DNA of 64,000 nucleotides from Microcaldota archaeon (lineage in GTDB: Archaea; Micrarchaeota; Micrarchaeia; Micrarchaeales; CABMGC01): assembly GCA_028866995.1 (NCBI GenBank), contig JAGWHD010000002.1, positions 1-64,000 of the forward strand, in the 5' to 3' direction. Positions 1-10,042 of the stretch are shown here, in pieces (position 1 is the stretch's first letter; each line of letters starts with the position of its first letter). The position numbers and the translations under genes are program-made. The notes under the pieces are model-generated. The model did no database searches. It saw nothing but the letters and a program-made list of their open reading frames with translations, and was not told the DNA's origin.

Positions 1-374
1 ATGCGCATTGTGGAGTTTGCGCGCCTGCTGCACGCCGTAGCGCTAGGGCCATTGTCTCAGTGCCCTTCTCGGGGCTCTTACTCTCATATCCCCTACGGGT
101 CAAAGGTATGGTGGGCCGTTACCCCGCCATCTGCCTGATCCGACGCAGTCCCATCGCAGGGCAGTAATGTTCCAATTCACAACTTTTTCGCACAGGACTC
201 CTTCCAGGTGTCCTGTACTATATGGAATTAGCCACAGTTTCCCGTGGGTATTCCCTTCCCTGCGGTAGATTGACCACGCGTTACTGAGCCGTACGCCGCC
301 CGTCATGTCGACGAGCTGACTTGCATGGCTGTCGAAATCTGATAGCAGTGTCCTCCAGCAGCATCGACTGGAGT
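1..374 (-). rRNA. 16S rRNA gene, 5' portion (runs off the left edge)
   Basis: Reverse complement reads ACTCCAGTCGATGCTGCTGGAGGACACTGCTATCAGATTTCGACAGCCATGCAAGTC...GGCGTACGGCTCAGTAACGCGTGG, the start of an archaeal SSU rRNA. Confidence 0.93.
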
Positions 375-510
375 TTAGCTTTAAGCTATTAGCAATTGCG
401 TTTGAGCCTCTCTACTTGTCATTGCTCAAGACTACATCTAATTCCAACAGGAATTTTCATTACCACAGAAAAAGACTGACGTCTAGTTGTGGCAGAATAG
501 CTTTGCTTAT

Positions 511-525
511 ATAAGTTTATAAAGC
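511..525 (-). promoter_or_regulatory. TATA-box-like element upstream of 16S rRNA
   Basis: Minus strand GCTTTATAAACTTATATAAGC about 140 nt upstream of the 16S 5' end. Confidence 0.5.
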
Positions 526-719
526 TTCCGAGAACAGACGTTCCCTGCTATATACCGCTTTTTGAACGACAATGGACGATAGCCAGTTCGCATGTTTAAA
601 TAGCGGTTCAGCCATAAGCATATTGGAGGACAAATAGGATATGCATTTCGCATCTCCTTTTCATTTCAGGCGCAAGGCAAGGCGACCAGGCCCAAGTTCC
701 CGATAAAGGTGCAACCCCA

Positions 720-1226
720 ATGTACCAGAATTACCCCAACTACCAGAACTACAAGATGGAGCAGAAGGAGCAGCAGGTGATGCTAGAGGAGGACATGCCA
801 GTAATCATAGAGCCCTTCTCGAACCAGAACAAAGTATTTTTAAGCGTTAGAAAGAAAAAGAAGAGTGGTGCTGACCTGATAAACATAAAGAGGATATTCG
901 ACAAGGCAAGCATCACCGATGGCAAGAGGGTACTCGTAGACGGGCTCTGGCCAAGAGGGATAAGGAAGAGCACAGCAAACATAGACCTGTGGCTTAAGGA
1001 GGTGGCGCCGAGCAAGGAGCTGAGGCTCTGGTTTTCCCACGATCCCAAGAAGTGGGAGCAGTTCAGGAAGAGGTACGCGAAGGAGCTGGAGGAGAACAAG
1101 GCCTTCGAGAGCCTGCTGAACATGGCCAAGATCGGTGACATAACGCTTCTGTACGCGACAACGGACGACGAGCACAACAACGCCGTTGTCCTGCTCGAGA
1201 TGCTGAACAGCAAACTGAAGAAGTAG
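720..1226 (+). CDS. DUF488 family protein (start may be internal)
   Basis: KRIFDKASITDGKRVLVDGLWPRGIRKS...WLKEVAPSKELRLWFSHDPKKWEQFRKRY is the DUF488/YeaO-like signature. Confidence 0.85.
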   Translation: MYQNYPNYQNYKMEQKEQQVMLEEDMPVIIEPFSNQNKVFLSVRKKKKSGADLINIKRIFDKASITDGKRVLVDGLWPRGIRKSTANIDLWLKEVAPSKELRLWFSHDPKKWEQFRKRYAKELEENKAFESLLNMAKIGDITLLYATTDDEHNNAVVLLEMLNSKLKK

Positions 1227-1307
1227 CGCCAGTCGGGCGGCCGGATGGCAGAGGCCATTCCGCCGCCAATCCTAAGGCAGGCGCTTACGTTTAGAGGAAT
1301 TGACAAA

Positions 1308-1655
1308 ATGCAAGGAAATACAGAAATATCTGCAATAGCTTCCAAAAGAGGGAAAGAGGCAAGCTCAAGGATCGGCTCTTTAAGGTCTGTATTCCGCAGC
1401 GCCAAGAAGCGATGGAAGAGCACTGACATGTACAACAGGATAATGGGCAGAGGGGACTCATTAAGGGAGAGATCGGATCCCTATGGTACTAACTATATCC
1501 ATGCTGCCGGAATATACCTGCAGGCCGCAAGGATAGCGAAGGATGAGAAACTTGGAAAAGGAAGGGTCCTTGACGCGCTTGACAACGCAAAGGGCGCACT
1601 GCGCACTTTCGACCATCTTCTGAAGGACGAGCTCAGGCATTACAGGGACAGGTAA
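1308..1655 (+). CDS. Hypothetical helical protein
   Basis: ORF with internal ATG start MQGNTEIS; no recognised domain. Confidence 0.55.
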   Translation: MQGNTEISAIASKRGKEASSRIGSLRSVFRSAKKRWKSTDMYNRIMGRGDSLRERSDPYGTNYIHAAGIYLQAARIAKDEKLGKGRVLDALDNAKGALRTFDHLLKDELRHYRDR

Positions 1656-1659
1656 AAAT

Positions 1660-2220
1660 TTACAGCTCTATCTTCTTGAGCTCAAGCTTGCTTATCGGCG
1701 CTATGTGGTCCAGCTTCGCCATTGTCTGGTCCTGCAGCTTGCCCTCTAGTATGTCTCCCATTATCTCCTCGATGCCCTTTGACGAGGTGTAATCCCTTAC
1801 GAATTCTGATATGGCAGTCCTTATCCCCGCCTTCTTGGGGGTCGTTATCTTGTCGACCGTGACCGCTATCAGCTTGAGGACGAAGCTCCTGTCGTTCTTG
1901 TCCTTCAGCCTGTCCATCGTGTATACGACGCTGGAATGCCTCTTCACAAGCGAATGTATGTAGCTGTATGTCTGCTCGATGTAGTTTATCTCTGTGTTGG
2001 CCCTCTCCCCGTTCACGTTGTTGACCCTGAGCCCTATGACTACGAAAGAGTGCTCTGGCTTGTGGGTTATCCATGACATGTTGACCTTTATGACCCTGCC
2101 CATGACATTCTTCTCGTCGTTGGCAGGTATCTCCCCTATGTTCGACTCACCGAACATCTTGGGCGGGTAGACGTTGAACCACACCTTGTTCTTCCATTTC
2201 TCAGCTTTCTTCTCGGCCAT
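1660..2220 (-). CDS. rps3ae: 30S ribosomal protein S3Ae (eS1)
   Basis: KWKNKVWFNVYPPKMFGESNIGEIPAND... typical of eS1. Confidence 0.93.
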   Translation of the reverse strand: MAEKKAEKWKNKVWFNVYPPKMFGESNIGEIPANDEKNVMGRVIKVNMSWITHKPEHSFVVIGLRVNNVNGERANTEINYIEQTYSYIHSLVKRHSSVVYTMDRLKDKNDRSFVLKLIAVTVDKITTPKKAGIRTAISEFVRDYTSSKGIEEIMGDILEGKLQDQTMAKLDHIAPISKLELKKIEL

Positions 2221-2222
2221 GA

Positions 2223-2699
2223 TCAGCTACCCTTTATGATAAGCGCAATCTTCTCAGGATCGTACTTCCAGTCGATGGGAAGTACTCCTTCCTTCTTGTA
2301 GTATTTTGAGAGCCTCCATATCTTCGCCTCCGTCCTTATCAGGCTCATTCTGTTGTGCTGGTCCCCGTGGTTCTTCTGCAGGTGCCTCCTCAGGACGACA
2401 GCCTTCCTCATGAGCCCGAGCATGTCCTGCGGGAACGCTCCCTCAAGCTTGCTCTCCTTTATGATGTTGCTGAGCCTGGTTCCGAGGACCTGCCTTATGT
2501 ACGGCACCCCGTGCTCCTCCTTGAGCTTCTGGCCTATTAGCGCGTGGGGCATGCCCTTCTTCGCGTAGTCGTTAATTATGCCCTTTATCTCGTCGCTGCT
2601 TAGCTTCAGGCCTTCAGGAAGCGTGCCCATCTCTACGGCCGGCTTCCTTGACTTGCTCTTCCCGTGCTTTCCTGTGTGCATCCTTGCCATCAAATTCAC
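2223..2699 (-). CDS. rps15: 30S ribosomal protein S15 (uS15)
   Basis: MARMHTGKHGKSKSRKP...GLMRKAVVLRRHLQKNHGDQHNRMSLIRTEAKIWRL. Confidence 0.93.
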   Translation of the reverse strand: MNLMARMHTGKHGKSKSRKPAVEMGTLPEGLKLSSDEIKGIINDYAKKGMPHALIGQKLKEEHGVPYIRQVLGTRLSNIIKESKLEGAFPQDMLGLMRKAVVLRRHLQKNHGDQHNRMSLIRTEAKIWRLSKYYKKEGVLPIDWKYDPEKIALIIKGS

Positions 2700-2795
2700 T
2701 AAGCATTCCTAAATCATAGGACTTACTATCTAAAAGGACTAGATAGCAAGAATATCATAGCTAATAATGTTTATTAAGCTTATCAAAAGGGCGTT

Positions 2796-5147
2796 TCATC
2801 CGAAGCCTATCTTCACGCCTGTTTCAGGCACGTCCATCGTACCCTTCCCGAACGCTATCTCCCTGACATTCATCGCTCCCTTGATGTCTTCGATGCCGTC
2901 ATCGAGCTTCTTGCTCAATGTGATCCTCTCGAGAGGCGCGTTGAGAGCCATCTTGTTGTCGTGCTTCCACTGCCTTATGAACGCTATTATCCTGTACAGC
3001 TCCTCTCCCTTCTCGAACGCATCCTTGTCGAAGAGCCTCTCATCGGCCTCGGGCCAGTCAGACACGTGCACCGATTCCCTTTTCTCAATCTCCGCGTACA
3101 TCGACAGGTATATCTCGTCGGTTATGTAGGGAAGGAACGGAGCGAAGAGCTTTATCATATTCCTGAATATGTAGTTGAGCGCGTAGTTTGCCTCCTTGTC
3201 CTGCGCATACGTCCTGTACTTTATGAATTCCAGGTAATTGTCTGCGAAGAACCAGAAGAACTCGTCGGTTATCCTCTTCGCCCCTGCCGAGTTATAGCTC
3301 TCGAACATCTCGCCGACGTCCTTTATGGTCATGACAAGCCTCGACATCATCCATCTGTCTATTACGTTCTTCGAGCCTTCGCTCTCCCCTATGTCCTTGT
3401 TCATGTCTACGAACTTCGCCACGTTCCACAGCTTGTTCACGAACTTGGCTCCTGTCATCAGGTCCTTCTCCTGGTACGACGCATCGTCCCCTATCTTCGG
3501 TATGCTCGCCCAGTACCTCAACGGATCTGCGCCGTACTTCTCTATCGCGACCTTGGGCTCTATGACATTGCCTGCGGACTTGTGCATCGGCATTCCCTTC
3601 GGATCGAGCCCATGCCCGGATATCAGCGCCGTCTTCCATGGCAGCTTTCCTGTGTGCAGGTAGGACTTCACTATCGTCGTGAACAGCCAGAACGAGATTA
3701 TGTCGTGCGCCTGCGGTCTCAGGTCCATGGGGAACACCTGCATGTATCTCTTGTCAAGCCCCCATCTCGCGTTCAGCAGAGGAGTCAACGAGGAGGTGGC
3801 CCACGTGTCGAAGACATCCTCTTCAGGCACGAACTCCTCGGATCCGCACCTCTGGCACTTGCCTTTAGGCTTGTCCTTGAGGGGATTGACCGGCAGGTCC
3901 TTCTCGTCAGCGAAAATTGGCTCGTTGCACTTCTTGCAGTACCATACCGGGAAGGGTATGCCGTAGTACCTCTGCCTGGCTATCGACCAGTCCCATTGCA
4001 GGCCGTTGACCCAGTTCTCGTATCTGGTTACCATGTGCTCCGGATGCCATTCGAGCGACCTTCCCAGTTCAACAAGCTTCTCCTTCATGTCAAGATACCG
4101 TATGTACCACTGCTGCTTCACAAGGAACTCTATCTCCGTGTTGCATCTCTCGTGGACGTTGACTGTATGCTCTATCTCCCTCTTCTCAAGGACGAGGCCT
4201 TTGCCCTCAAGGTCCTTGATTATCATCTCTCTGGCCTCGCGTATGCCCTTGCCCTGGAAATACTCAGGTATCATCCTCCCTTTCTCGTTGATCACTATCT
4301 TGAGATCGAGGTTGTAGGCTTTGTACCATTCTATGTCTGTCTGGTCCCCGAAGGTGCAGCACATGACGAGCCCAGTCCCTTTCTCAGGATCAACCCTCCT
4401 GTCAGTCATTACCATTACCTCGTTCCCGAATATCGGCACCTTCACCTTCTTCCCGATGAAATGCGCGTTCTTCTTGTCCTCCGGATTTACGAATATGGCT
4501 ACGCATGCAGGGAGCATCTCCGGCCTGGTCGTCGCTATGACAACGTCGTCGGAGAACCTGACCTTCACGAACTGCGACTTGAGGACCTTGTCCTTGAGCT
4601 CCATCTGCGATAGTGCTGTCTTGTCCTTGGGGCACCAGATCGTCGGCGTCTCCTTGCGGTACGTCCTTCCGGCCTTGGTAAGCTCCAGGAATGAGAGCTG
4701 CGATATCTTCCGGGCGTCGTTGCCTATGGTCGTGTAGAGGAGGGACCAGTCGACAGAGAGGCCTATTGCCTTCCATACTGTTCTGTACATCTCCTCGTAC
4801 TTCTTGGTCTCGGCCTCTACCAGCTCTATGAACTTCTCCCTTCCAACCTTCTCAGCCGTTATGTTATGCGTCTTCTCCACGAGGATCTCTGTCGCGAGTC
4901 CGTTGTTGTCGAAGCCGAACGGATAGAAAACGTTGAAGCCCTTCATCCGCTTGTACCTTGCGATGAAATCAGCCTGCGAGTACGAGAATGCGTGGCCTAC
5001 GGATATGAGGCCTGATATGGTCGGAGGAGGGGTGTCTATCGCATATATCTTTTTCTTCGATTTCTCATCGAACTTGTAGACCTTGCGCTCCTCCCAGCGC
5101 GCAGAGAGCCTTGGCTCCGCCTCCTTGAAGTCGAACCTGTCCTTCAT
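2796..5147 (-). CDS. valS: Valyl-tRNA synthetase
   Basis: Class I aaRS: TPPPTISGLISVGHAFSYSQADFIARYKRMKGFNVFYPFGFDNNGLATE; KMSKS region reads MHKSAGN. Confidence 0.92.
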   Translation of the reverse strand: MKDRFDFKEAEPRLSARWEERKVYKFDEKSKKKIYAIDTPPPTISGLISVGHAFSYSQADFIARYKRMKGFNVFYPFGFDNNGLATEILVEKTHNITAEKVGREKFIELVEAETKKYEEMYRTVWKAIGLSVDWSLLYTTIGNDARKISQLSFLELTKAGRTYRKETPTIWCPKDKTALSQMELKDKVLKSQFVKVRFSDDVVIATTRPEMLPACVAIFVNPEDKKNAHFIGKKVKVPIFGNEVMVMTDRRVDPEKGTGLVMCCTFGDQTDIEWYKAYNLDLKIVINEKGRMIPEYFQGKGIREAREMIIKDLEGKGLVLEKREIEHTVNVHERCNTEIEFLVKQQWYIRYLDMKEKLVELGRSLEWHPEHMVTRYENWVNGLQWDWSIARQRYYGIPFPVWYCKKCNEPIFADEKDLPVNPLKDKPKGKCQRCGSEEFVPEEDVFDTWATSSLTPLLNARWGLDKRYMQVFPMDLRPQAHDIISFWLFTTIVKSYLHTGKLPWKTALISGHGLDPKGMPMHKSAGNVIEPKVAIEKYGADPLRYWASIPKIGDDASYQEKDLMTGAKFVNKLWNVAKFVDMNKDIGESEGSKNVIDRWMMSRLVMTIKDVGEMFESYNSAGAKRITDEFFWFFADNYLEFIKYRTYAQDKEANYALNYIFRNMIKLFAPFLPYITDEIYLSMYAEIEKRESVHVSDWPEADERLFDKDAFEKGEELYRIIAFIRQWKHDNKMALNAPLERITLSKKLDDGIEDIKGAMNVREIAFGKGTMDVPETGVKIGFG

Positions 5148-5241
5148 GATTCAGTACTTTGCAACATAGCTATATAAATTTGCGGAGCTCTCGCTGACGG
5201 TGCTCAATAAAAATGTTGAGTGCGATTTAATCCTGGTAATA

Positions 5242-6171
5242 ATGAAAGGCCTAGTGTGCAGAAACATCTCAAAAAGATACCCTACCGGCAAGGTCGCACT
5301 GAAGAGCATGAGCCTGTCCGTGGAATCTAAGGGCATCTTCGCGCTCATAGGAAGGAACGGCGCGGGAAAGACGACCCTGGTCAGGATACTCGCCACGCAG
5401 ATGATGCCTACTTCGGGCACTGCAAGCATCGACGGCATCGACATAATCAGGGAGCCAGGAAGGCTAAGGCAGGAGATAGCCATAGTGCCGCAGGAGGCCA
5501 GGGCCATACCGTGGCTGACGCCGATGGAAACCGTCTACTCGTATCTCCTATGGAGGGGCTTCGAGAGCGGCGAGGCCAAGAAAAGGGCAAGGAAGGCGCT
5601 CAACGACGTCGGGATGGGAGACCAGGCAGACAAGATGAACCAGTACCTTTCAGGTGGCATGAAGAGGAAGGTGCTTGTCGCCACCGTGATCGCGTCCGAG
5701 GCGAGAATAATATTCCTCGACGAGCCTACAACCGGGCTTGACCCGATATCGAGGAGCGATTTGTGGAAGATGCTTGCGAAGCTGAAGAAGGAGCGCTTCA
5801 TATTCCTGACGACGCATTATCTCGATGAGGCTGAGAAGCTCGCAGACTCTATAGCCATAGTCGAGGAGGGGAAGCTCGTCGCAAGCGGAACGATCGAGGA
5901 GCTAAGGGGCAAGGTGAAGTACCCGTACAGCATAAAGCTCCTTGACGGGAACACGAAGGTGCCGAAGGTACGGGGCAAGGTAATCAAGGGGCTTGACGGA
6001 AGCATTCAGATACTTACCGGTGAGGATGAGGCGTACTCGGTATCAAAGGAGCTGATAAAGAAGGGCACCAAGTTCGCGCTGGGCCCGCTGACGCTTGACG
6101 ACATATTCTACAGCCTGGTCAGGAAGAAGATAGAGGGTGACGACGATGGAGATGAAGAGGAGAATTGGTAG
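5242..6171 (+). CDS. ABC transporter ATP-binding protein
   Basis: Walker A GRNGAGKTT, signature LSGGMKRK, Walker B IIFLDEPTTGLDP. Confidence 0.93.
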   Translation: MKGLVCRNISKRYPTGKVALKSMSLSVESKGIFALIGRNGAGKTTLVRILATQMMPTSGTASIDGIDIIREPGRLRQEIAIVPQEARAIPWLTPMETVYSYLLWRGFESGEAKKRARKALNDVGMGDQADKMNQYLSGGMKRKVLVATVIASEARIIFLDEPTTGLDPISRSDLWKMLAKLKKERFIFLTTHYLDEAEKLADSIAIVEEGKLVASGTIEELRGKVKYPYSIKLLDGNTKVPKVRGKVIKGLDGSIQILTGEDEAYSVSKELIKKGTKFALGPLTLDDIFYSLVRKKIEGDDDGDEEENW

Positions 6172-6895
6172 CCAGATACTGGCTTCGATACTGGTGAATG
6201 CGATATACACCATGAAGAACTATCCCATAATGCTTGTATGGACCTTCCTCAGCCCGTTCTCGCTGCTGCTGGTCATATTCTTCGTAAGCAACGGCACACT
6301 GCTAGGCGTGGGCATAGAGGGGGCGCTCGTCATGAGCATGGTCCTCAGCGGGATAAGCATGCAGGGGGATCTGTCGCACCTCAGGAACGACATGAAGCTG
6401 CAGGACATGGTGGTAAGCTCGCCGACCAGCGCGCTGATATACATAGTCGGCATGGCCATATCTGAGCTGGTGTACTCTGCTCCAGCGCTAACCGTGCTGG
6501 GCATCCTCGCTGTGCTCTTCATACACACGACCATCATGGGCGCTGTTCAGATATTCCTGGTCATGGCGCTGATGTTCGCGTTCTCCATAGCATTGGGCTT
6601 CATGCTCTCGACGTTCTCCTCGGACGTCATACAGAGCTGGGCATTCTCAGGCATCGTCTCGACATTCCTCTCCACCATACCTCCTGTCTACTACCCGATA
6701 ACCTACATACCGCTGCCCTACAGGTACATAGCGTACCTGTCGCCCACGACGTACGCGGCGCAGATAGCGCAGAATGCAGCAGGCTATGTTTCCGTGCCGG
6801 CAGGCACGGTCGTGGTTGACTGGATCGTCCTGATAGGCGTCTCAATACTGATACTCTTCATAGCTGCGAAGAAGACAAGATGGAGGGAGAGATAA
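6137..6895 (+). CDS. ABC-2 type transporter permease
   Basis: Multi-TM ORF overlapping the 3' end of the ATPase gene. Confidence 0.85.
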   Translation: MTTMEMKRRIGSQILASILVNAIYTMKNYPIMLVWTFLSPFSLLLVIFFVSNGTLLGVGIEGALVMSMVLSGISMQGDLSHLRNDMKLQDMVVSSPTSALIYIVGMAISELVYSAPALTVLGILAVLFIHTTIMGAVQIFLVMALMFAFSIALGFMLSTFSSDVIQSWAFSGIVSTFLSTIPPVYYPITYIPLPYRYIAYLSPTTYAAQIAQNAAGYVSVPAGTVVVDWIVLIGVSILILFIAAKKTRWRER

Positions 6896-6908
6896 AAACA
6901 ACTGCAAT

Positions 6909-7610
6909 CTAGCCCTTCTTGTGCCATCTCATTATTACCAGGGCAAGATAGTTCCTTGTATTTGCAAGTATGCTCATCGCGTCTGCGCCGCTGGTCATCA
7001 TCTCGTGTATCTCCGGCCTGTCGTAAAGCAGCTTTGCGAGCCTCTCCCTGTCCTCCTGGCTGCTCACAACCGTCCTCACATCTATGCTCTCCCCTCCCTT
7101 CATCTCCGGATGCTCCTTCTGGTACTTCTTCACGTAATCGTCAACCATCTTAGACACGGGCCTTATCCTCTCCCTGTCTAACTTCTCCGCGAAATGGGCG
7201 ACAATGTCACCTGGATTCCTCACTCTCACGTCTATGTTATCCATTTCCTTTTTCGTCAGTATCTTTTTGTCATCGATTATTATACTGTCTATTATCGATC
7301 TGCTGTAGTACTTGAGGTTCTTGCTCGCCTTTGACAGCTTTTCGTAGATCGGACTGTCTATGACTGCGCTGGAGCCGTCGAAGTCCATGACAGCGGCAGT
7401 GAATATCGCCGAATCCATCGCTGACCTGCAGAGCAGAGCGACTGCGTTGTTGTATCCAAGGCCCAGGCACATCGACGCCTCGCCGAAGAGGAAGAGGGGC
7501 CCTTCGAACGGCGTTCCCTTTGCCATGACGTTATACCCGAGGCTTCCTGACAGTCCGGTAGCTAGCTTCAGGAACTCGTCCTGCCCGATGCCATCTACGA
7601 CCACTGCCAT
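6909..7610 (-). CDS. Hypothetical protein
   Basis: Long ORF, TATA-like GATATTTATACTTTTAAA just upstream; no confident domain. Confidence 0.65.
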   Translation of the reverse strand: MAVVVDGIGQDEFLKLATGLSGSLGYNVMAKGTPFEGPLFLFGEASMCLGLGYNNAVALLCRSAMDSAIFTAAVMDFDGSSAVIDSPIYEKLSKASKNLKYYSRSIIDSIIIDDKKILTKKEMDNIDVRVRNPGDIVAHFAEKLDRERIRPVSKMVDDYVKKYQKEHPEMKGGESIDVRTVVSSQEDRERLAKLLYDRPEIHEMMTSGADAMSILANTRNYLALVIMRWHKKG

Positions 7611-7718
7611 GGATTACTGATCCCTTGAAAGATATTTATACTTTTAAACGACCACTACACTGATTGGAATCAAGTCGCAGTCTGCGTATTCGCAGCCCAA
7701 GTCCTAAGGATTGATTAA

Positions 7719-7804
7719 TGCAGGGAGAGAGATTTGAACTCTCGAACCCGCTAGGGGAGCAAGCCCTGAACCTGCCGCATTTGACCAAGCTTTGCTATCC
7801 CTGC
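7719..7804 (-). tRNA. tRNA-Leu(CAG)
   Basis: Reverse complement folds with acceptor GCAGGGA/TCCCTGC, anticodon loop TTCAGGG, long variable arm, T-arm GAGAGTTCAAATCTCTC; no encoded CCA. Confidence 0.9.
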
Positions 7805-7948
7805 ACGGAGACTATTTCTACGCATCAAATAAAGAACCTTCCCATGCCGCAGGGAACGCACGGACAAAGATTTATATAATATAAGAGCAAAATCCACATT
7901 GAAATACAGGAGGTAACTGCGAACGATACGGCTAAAGATGGTGATGGC

Positions 7949-8263
7949 ATGGCAGGGGACTACAACGGCGAGCAAATGGCCACAGACGGCTCCATACCTG
8001 AGAACGTTGTCCTTATAGGCAAGAAGCCTCCGATGAACTACGTGCTCGCAGTTGTGACGCAGTTCAACAACGGAGCCAGGAGCGTCAAGGTCAGGGCGCG
8101 AGGGAACGCGATATCAAGGGCTGTCGATGTAGCCGAGATATCAAGGCACAGGTTCGTGAATGACGTGCGCGTCGAGAACATAGCGATAAGCTCGGAGGAG
8201 ATATCCAACGAGGACGGCACCAGGTCCAAGGTAAGCGCGATAGAGATAACGCTTGCAAGATAA
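7949..8263 (+). CDS. albA: DNA/RNA-binding protein Alba
   Basis: [44 protein letters not shown]. Confidence 0.93.
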   Translation: MAGDYNGEQMATDGSIPENVVLIGKKPPMNYVLAVVTQFNNGARSVKVRARGNAISRAVDVAEISRHRFVNDVRVENIAISSEEISNEDGTRSKVSAIEITLAR

Positions 8264-8289
8264 AAAAAGAGTGCAGTCTGTTTCTGATT

Positions 8290-8652
8290 CTAGTTCCTCA
8301 TCTCCCTTACTATATCTGTCGAGGTGATGATGCCTATGCAGTGCATGTCCTTCCTGTTGTTGACGACAGGCACCCTGCTTATCCCATGGCCTATCATCTC
8401 CTTGACGGCCTTGTCGTGGCTGTCGTTCTCCTCTACGAATATCGGCTTTGACATGATGTCTCCTATAACAGAATGGGAGCCGTTGTCGGTCTCTATGCAC
8501 TTCCTAGTTACCATTCCGACAAGATGCCCGTCCTCGAGGACAGGCATAACAGATACTCTTGATGTCTGCATGAGCTTGAGGACGCTCCCGATCTTAGCGC
8601 TCCTTGAGACTCCTACGATATGCCTTTCCATGAGGTCGCTTATCATTGGCAT
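8290..8652 (-). CDS. CBS-domain protein (two CBS repeats)
   Basis: VSRSAKIGSVLKLMQTSRVSVMPVLEDGHLVGMVT...GHGISRVPVVNNRKDMHCIGIITSTDIV. Confidence 0.88.
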   Translation of the reverse strand: MPMISDLMERHIVGVSRSAKIGSVLKLMQTSRVSVMPVLEDGHLVGMVTRKCIETDNGSHSVIGDIMSKPIFVEENDSHDKAVKEMIGHGISRVPVVNNRKDMHCIGIITSTDIVREMRN

Positions 8653-8718
8653 ACGATAGAATAGCTCTCAATCAAAGTATATAAATGCTCTCAGCGTTAA
8701 GTAAGGTGGGGTGTTGTC

Positions 8719-10017
8719 CTGGAGACCGCATACAGGAGCCATTACGTCAGCGAGATAAGCGCCAGCGACGACGGAAAGGAGGTCGTGCTTGCAGGATGGG
8801 TCCACGAGGTCAGGAACATAGGCAAGATAGTCTTCGTCCTGCTCAGGGACAGGACAGGAATAGCGCAGATCATCGGCAAGGAGGGGGAGACGGACCGGCA
8901 GACGCTGGCAGCGATGAACCTGCCTAAGGAGAGCGTCGTCGTAGTAAAGGGGAGGGTGAAGAAGAATGCAGAATCGAAGAAGGGATACGAGATAGTCCCG
9001 ATAGAGTTCACGAACGTAAACCCGCTGGAGAGAGGCATACCCTTCGAGGTCACGGGCAAGGTCCCTGCGGACATCGACGTGCGCCTTGACTACAGGTACA
9101 TAGACCTGAGGAGGCTCGAGACCACATCGATATTCAACATAGAGTCTACAATACTATGGGCGTTCAGGAACACGCTGGCGAAGGAGGGCTTTCTGGAGAT
9201 AAGGACGCCTGCTCTTGTCGAGGCAGCGACGGAAGGGGGAGCGGACCTGTTCTCTGTGGAGTACTTCGAGAAGAAGGCGTTCCTTGCGCAGTCGCCGCAG
9301 CTGTACAAGCAGCTCGCAGTCATAGGCGGCATGGACAGGGTGATGATGATAGTCCCTGCGTTCAGGGCGGAGAAGCACAATACCGTATACCACCTCAACG
9401 AGGTGACGCAGATGGATGCGGAGATGGGCTTCGCGGACCACAACGACGCCATAAGGATGCTAAAGAAGACATTCACGGGCATAGTCAAGGAGGTGATAAA
9501 GAGGAACTCGGCTGACCTGGAAAGGCTTGGAGTCGAGCTGAAGGTGCCCAAGGTAAAGGAGGTCACGTACAGGAGCGCGCTGAAGAAGCTCAACGCGAAC
9601 GGCATGAAGATCGAGTTCGGACAGGACCTCAACCGCGAGAACGAGGAGATGATATGCAAGCTCTTCGGCGACGCCGTGGTGCTCAAGGAGTATCCCTCTG
9701 CTGTCAGGGCATTCTACAGCATGCCAAACGGGAAGGATCCCAAGATATGCAACAGCTACGACCTGCTGTACAAGGGGCTTGAACTGGCGAGCGGCGCGCA
9801 GAGGATCCACATACCAGAGATACTCATAAACTCGATAAGGGGAAGAGGGCTGGACCCTGCGAACTTCGACTTCTACATCAACGCGTTCAAGCAGGGCGCG
9901 CCACCTCACGCGGGATGGTCCATAGGCCTGGAGAGGCTTGCGATGAAGCTGACAAACATGCAGAACATACGCGAGACCAGCCTGTTCCCGAGGGACAGGG
10001 TAAGGCTCAAGCCTTAG
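8719..10017 (+). CDS. aspS: Aspartyl-tRNA synthetase (class II)
   Basis: Class II aaRS motifs; conserved N-terminus YRSHYVSEISASDDGKEVVLAGWVHEVRN extends upstream of the GTG at 8785, so a start near 8719 (CTG) is proposed. Confidence 0.9.
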   Translation: METAYRSHYVSEISASDDGKEVVLAGWVHEVRNIGKIVFVLLRDRTGIAQIIGKEGETDRQTLAAMNLPKESVVVVKGRVKKNAESKKGYEIVPIEFTNVNPLERGIPFEVTGKVPADIDVRLDYRYIDLRRLETTSIFNIESTILWAFRNTLAKEGFLEIRTPALVEAATEGGADLFSVEYFEKKAFLAQSPQLYKQLAVIGGMDRVMMIVPAFRAEKHNTVYHLNEVTQMDAEMGFADHNDAIRMLKKTFTGIVKEVIKRNSADLERLGVELKVPKVKEVTYRSALKKLNANGMKIEFGQDLNRENEEMICKLFGDAVVLKEYPSAVRAFYSMPNGKDPKICNSYDLLYKGLELASGAQRIHIPEILINSIRGRGLDPANFDFYINAFKQGAPPHAGWSIGLERLAMKLTNMQNIRETSLFPRDRVRLKP

Positions 10018-10042
10018 CGATTTAATCTTTCAAGGTGTTTCT

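Noticed and set aside
100-306. 68-aa minus-strand ORF
   Set aside because: Lies entirely inside the 16S rRNA gene.
749-1435. 228-aa minus-strand ORF
   Set aside because: Antisense to the DUF488 gene and its neighbour; no domain.
2961-4613. 550-aa plus-strand ORF antisense to valS
   Set aside because: Low-complexity composition (rich in L/R/V/Y/P) and full overlap with a well-supported aaRS; a shadow ORF of GC-biased codons.
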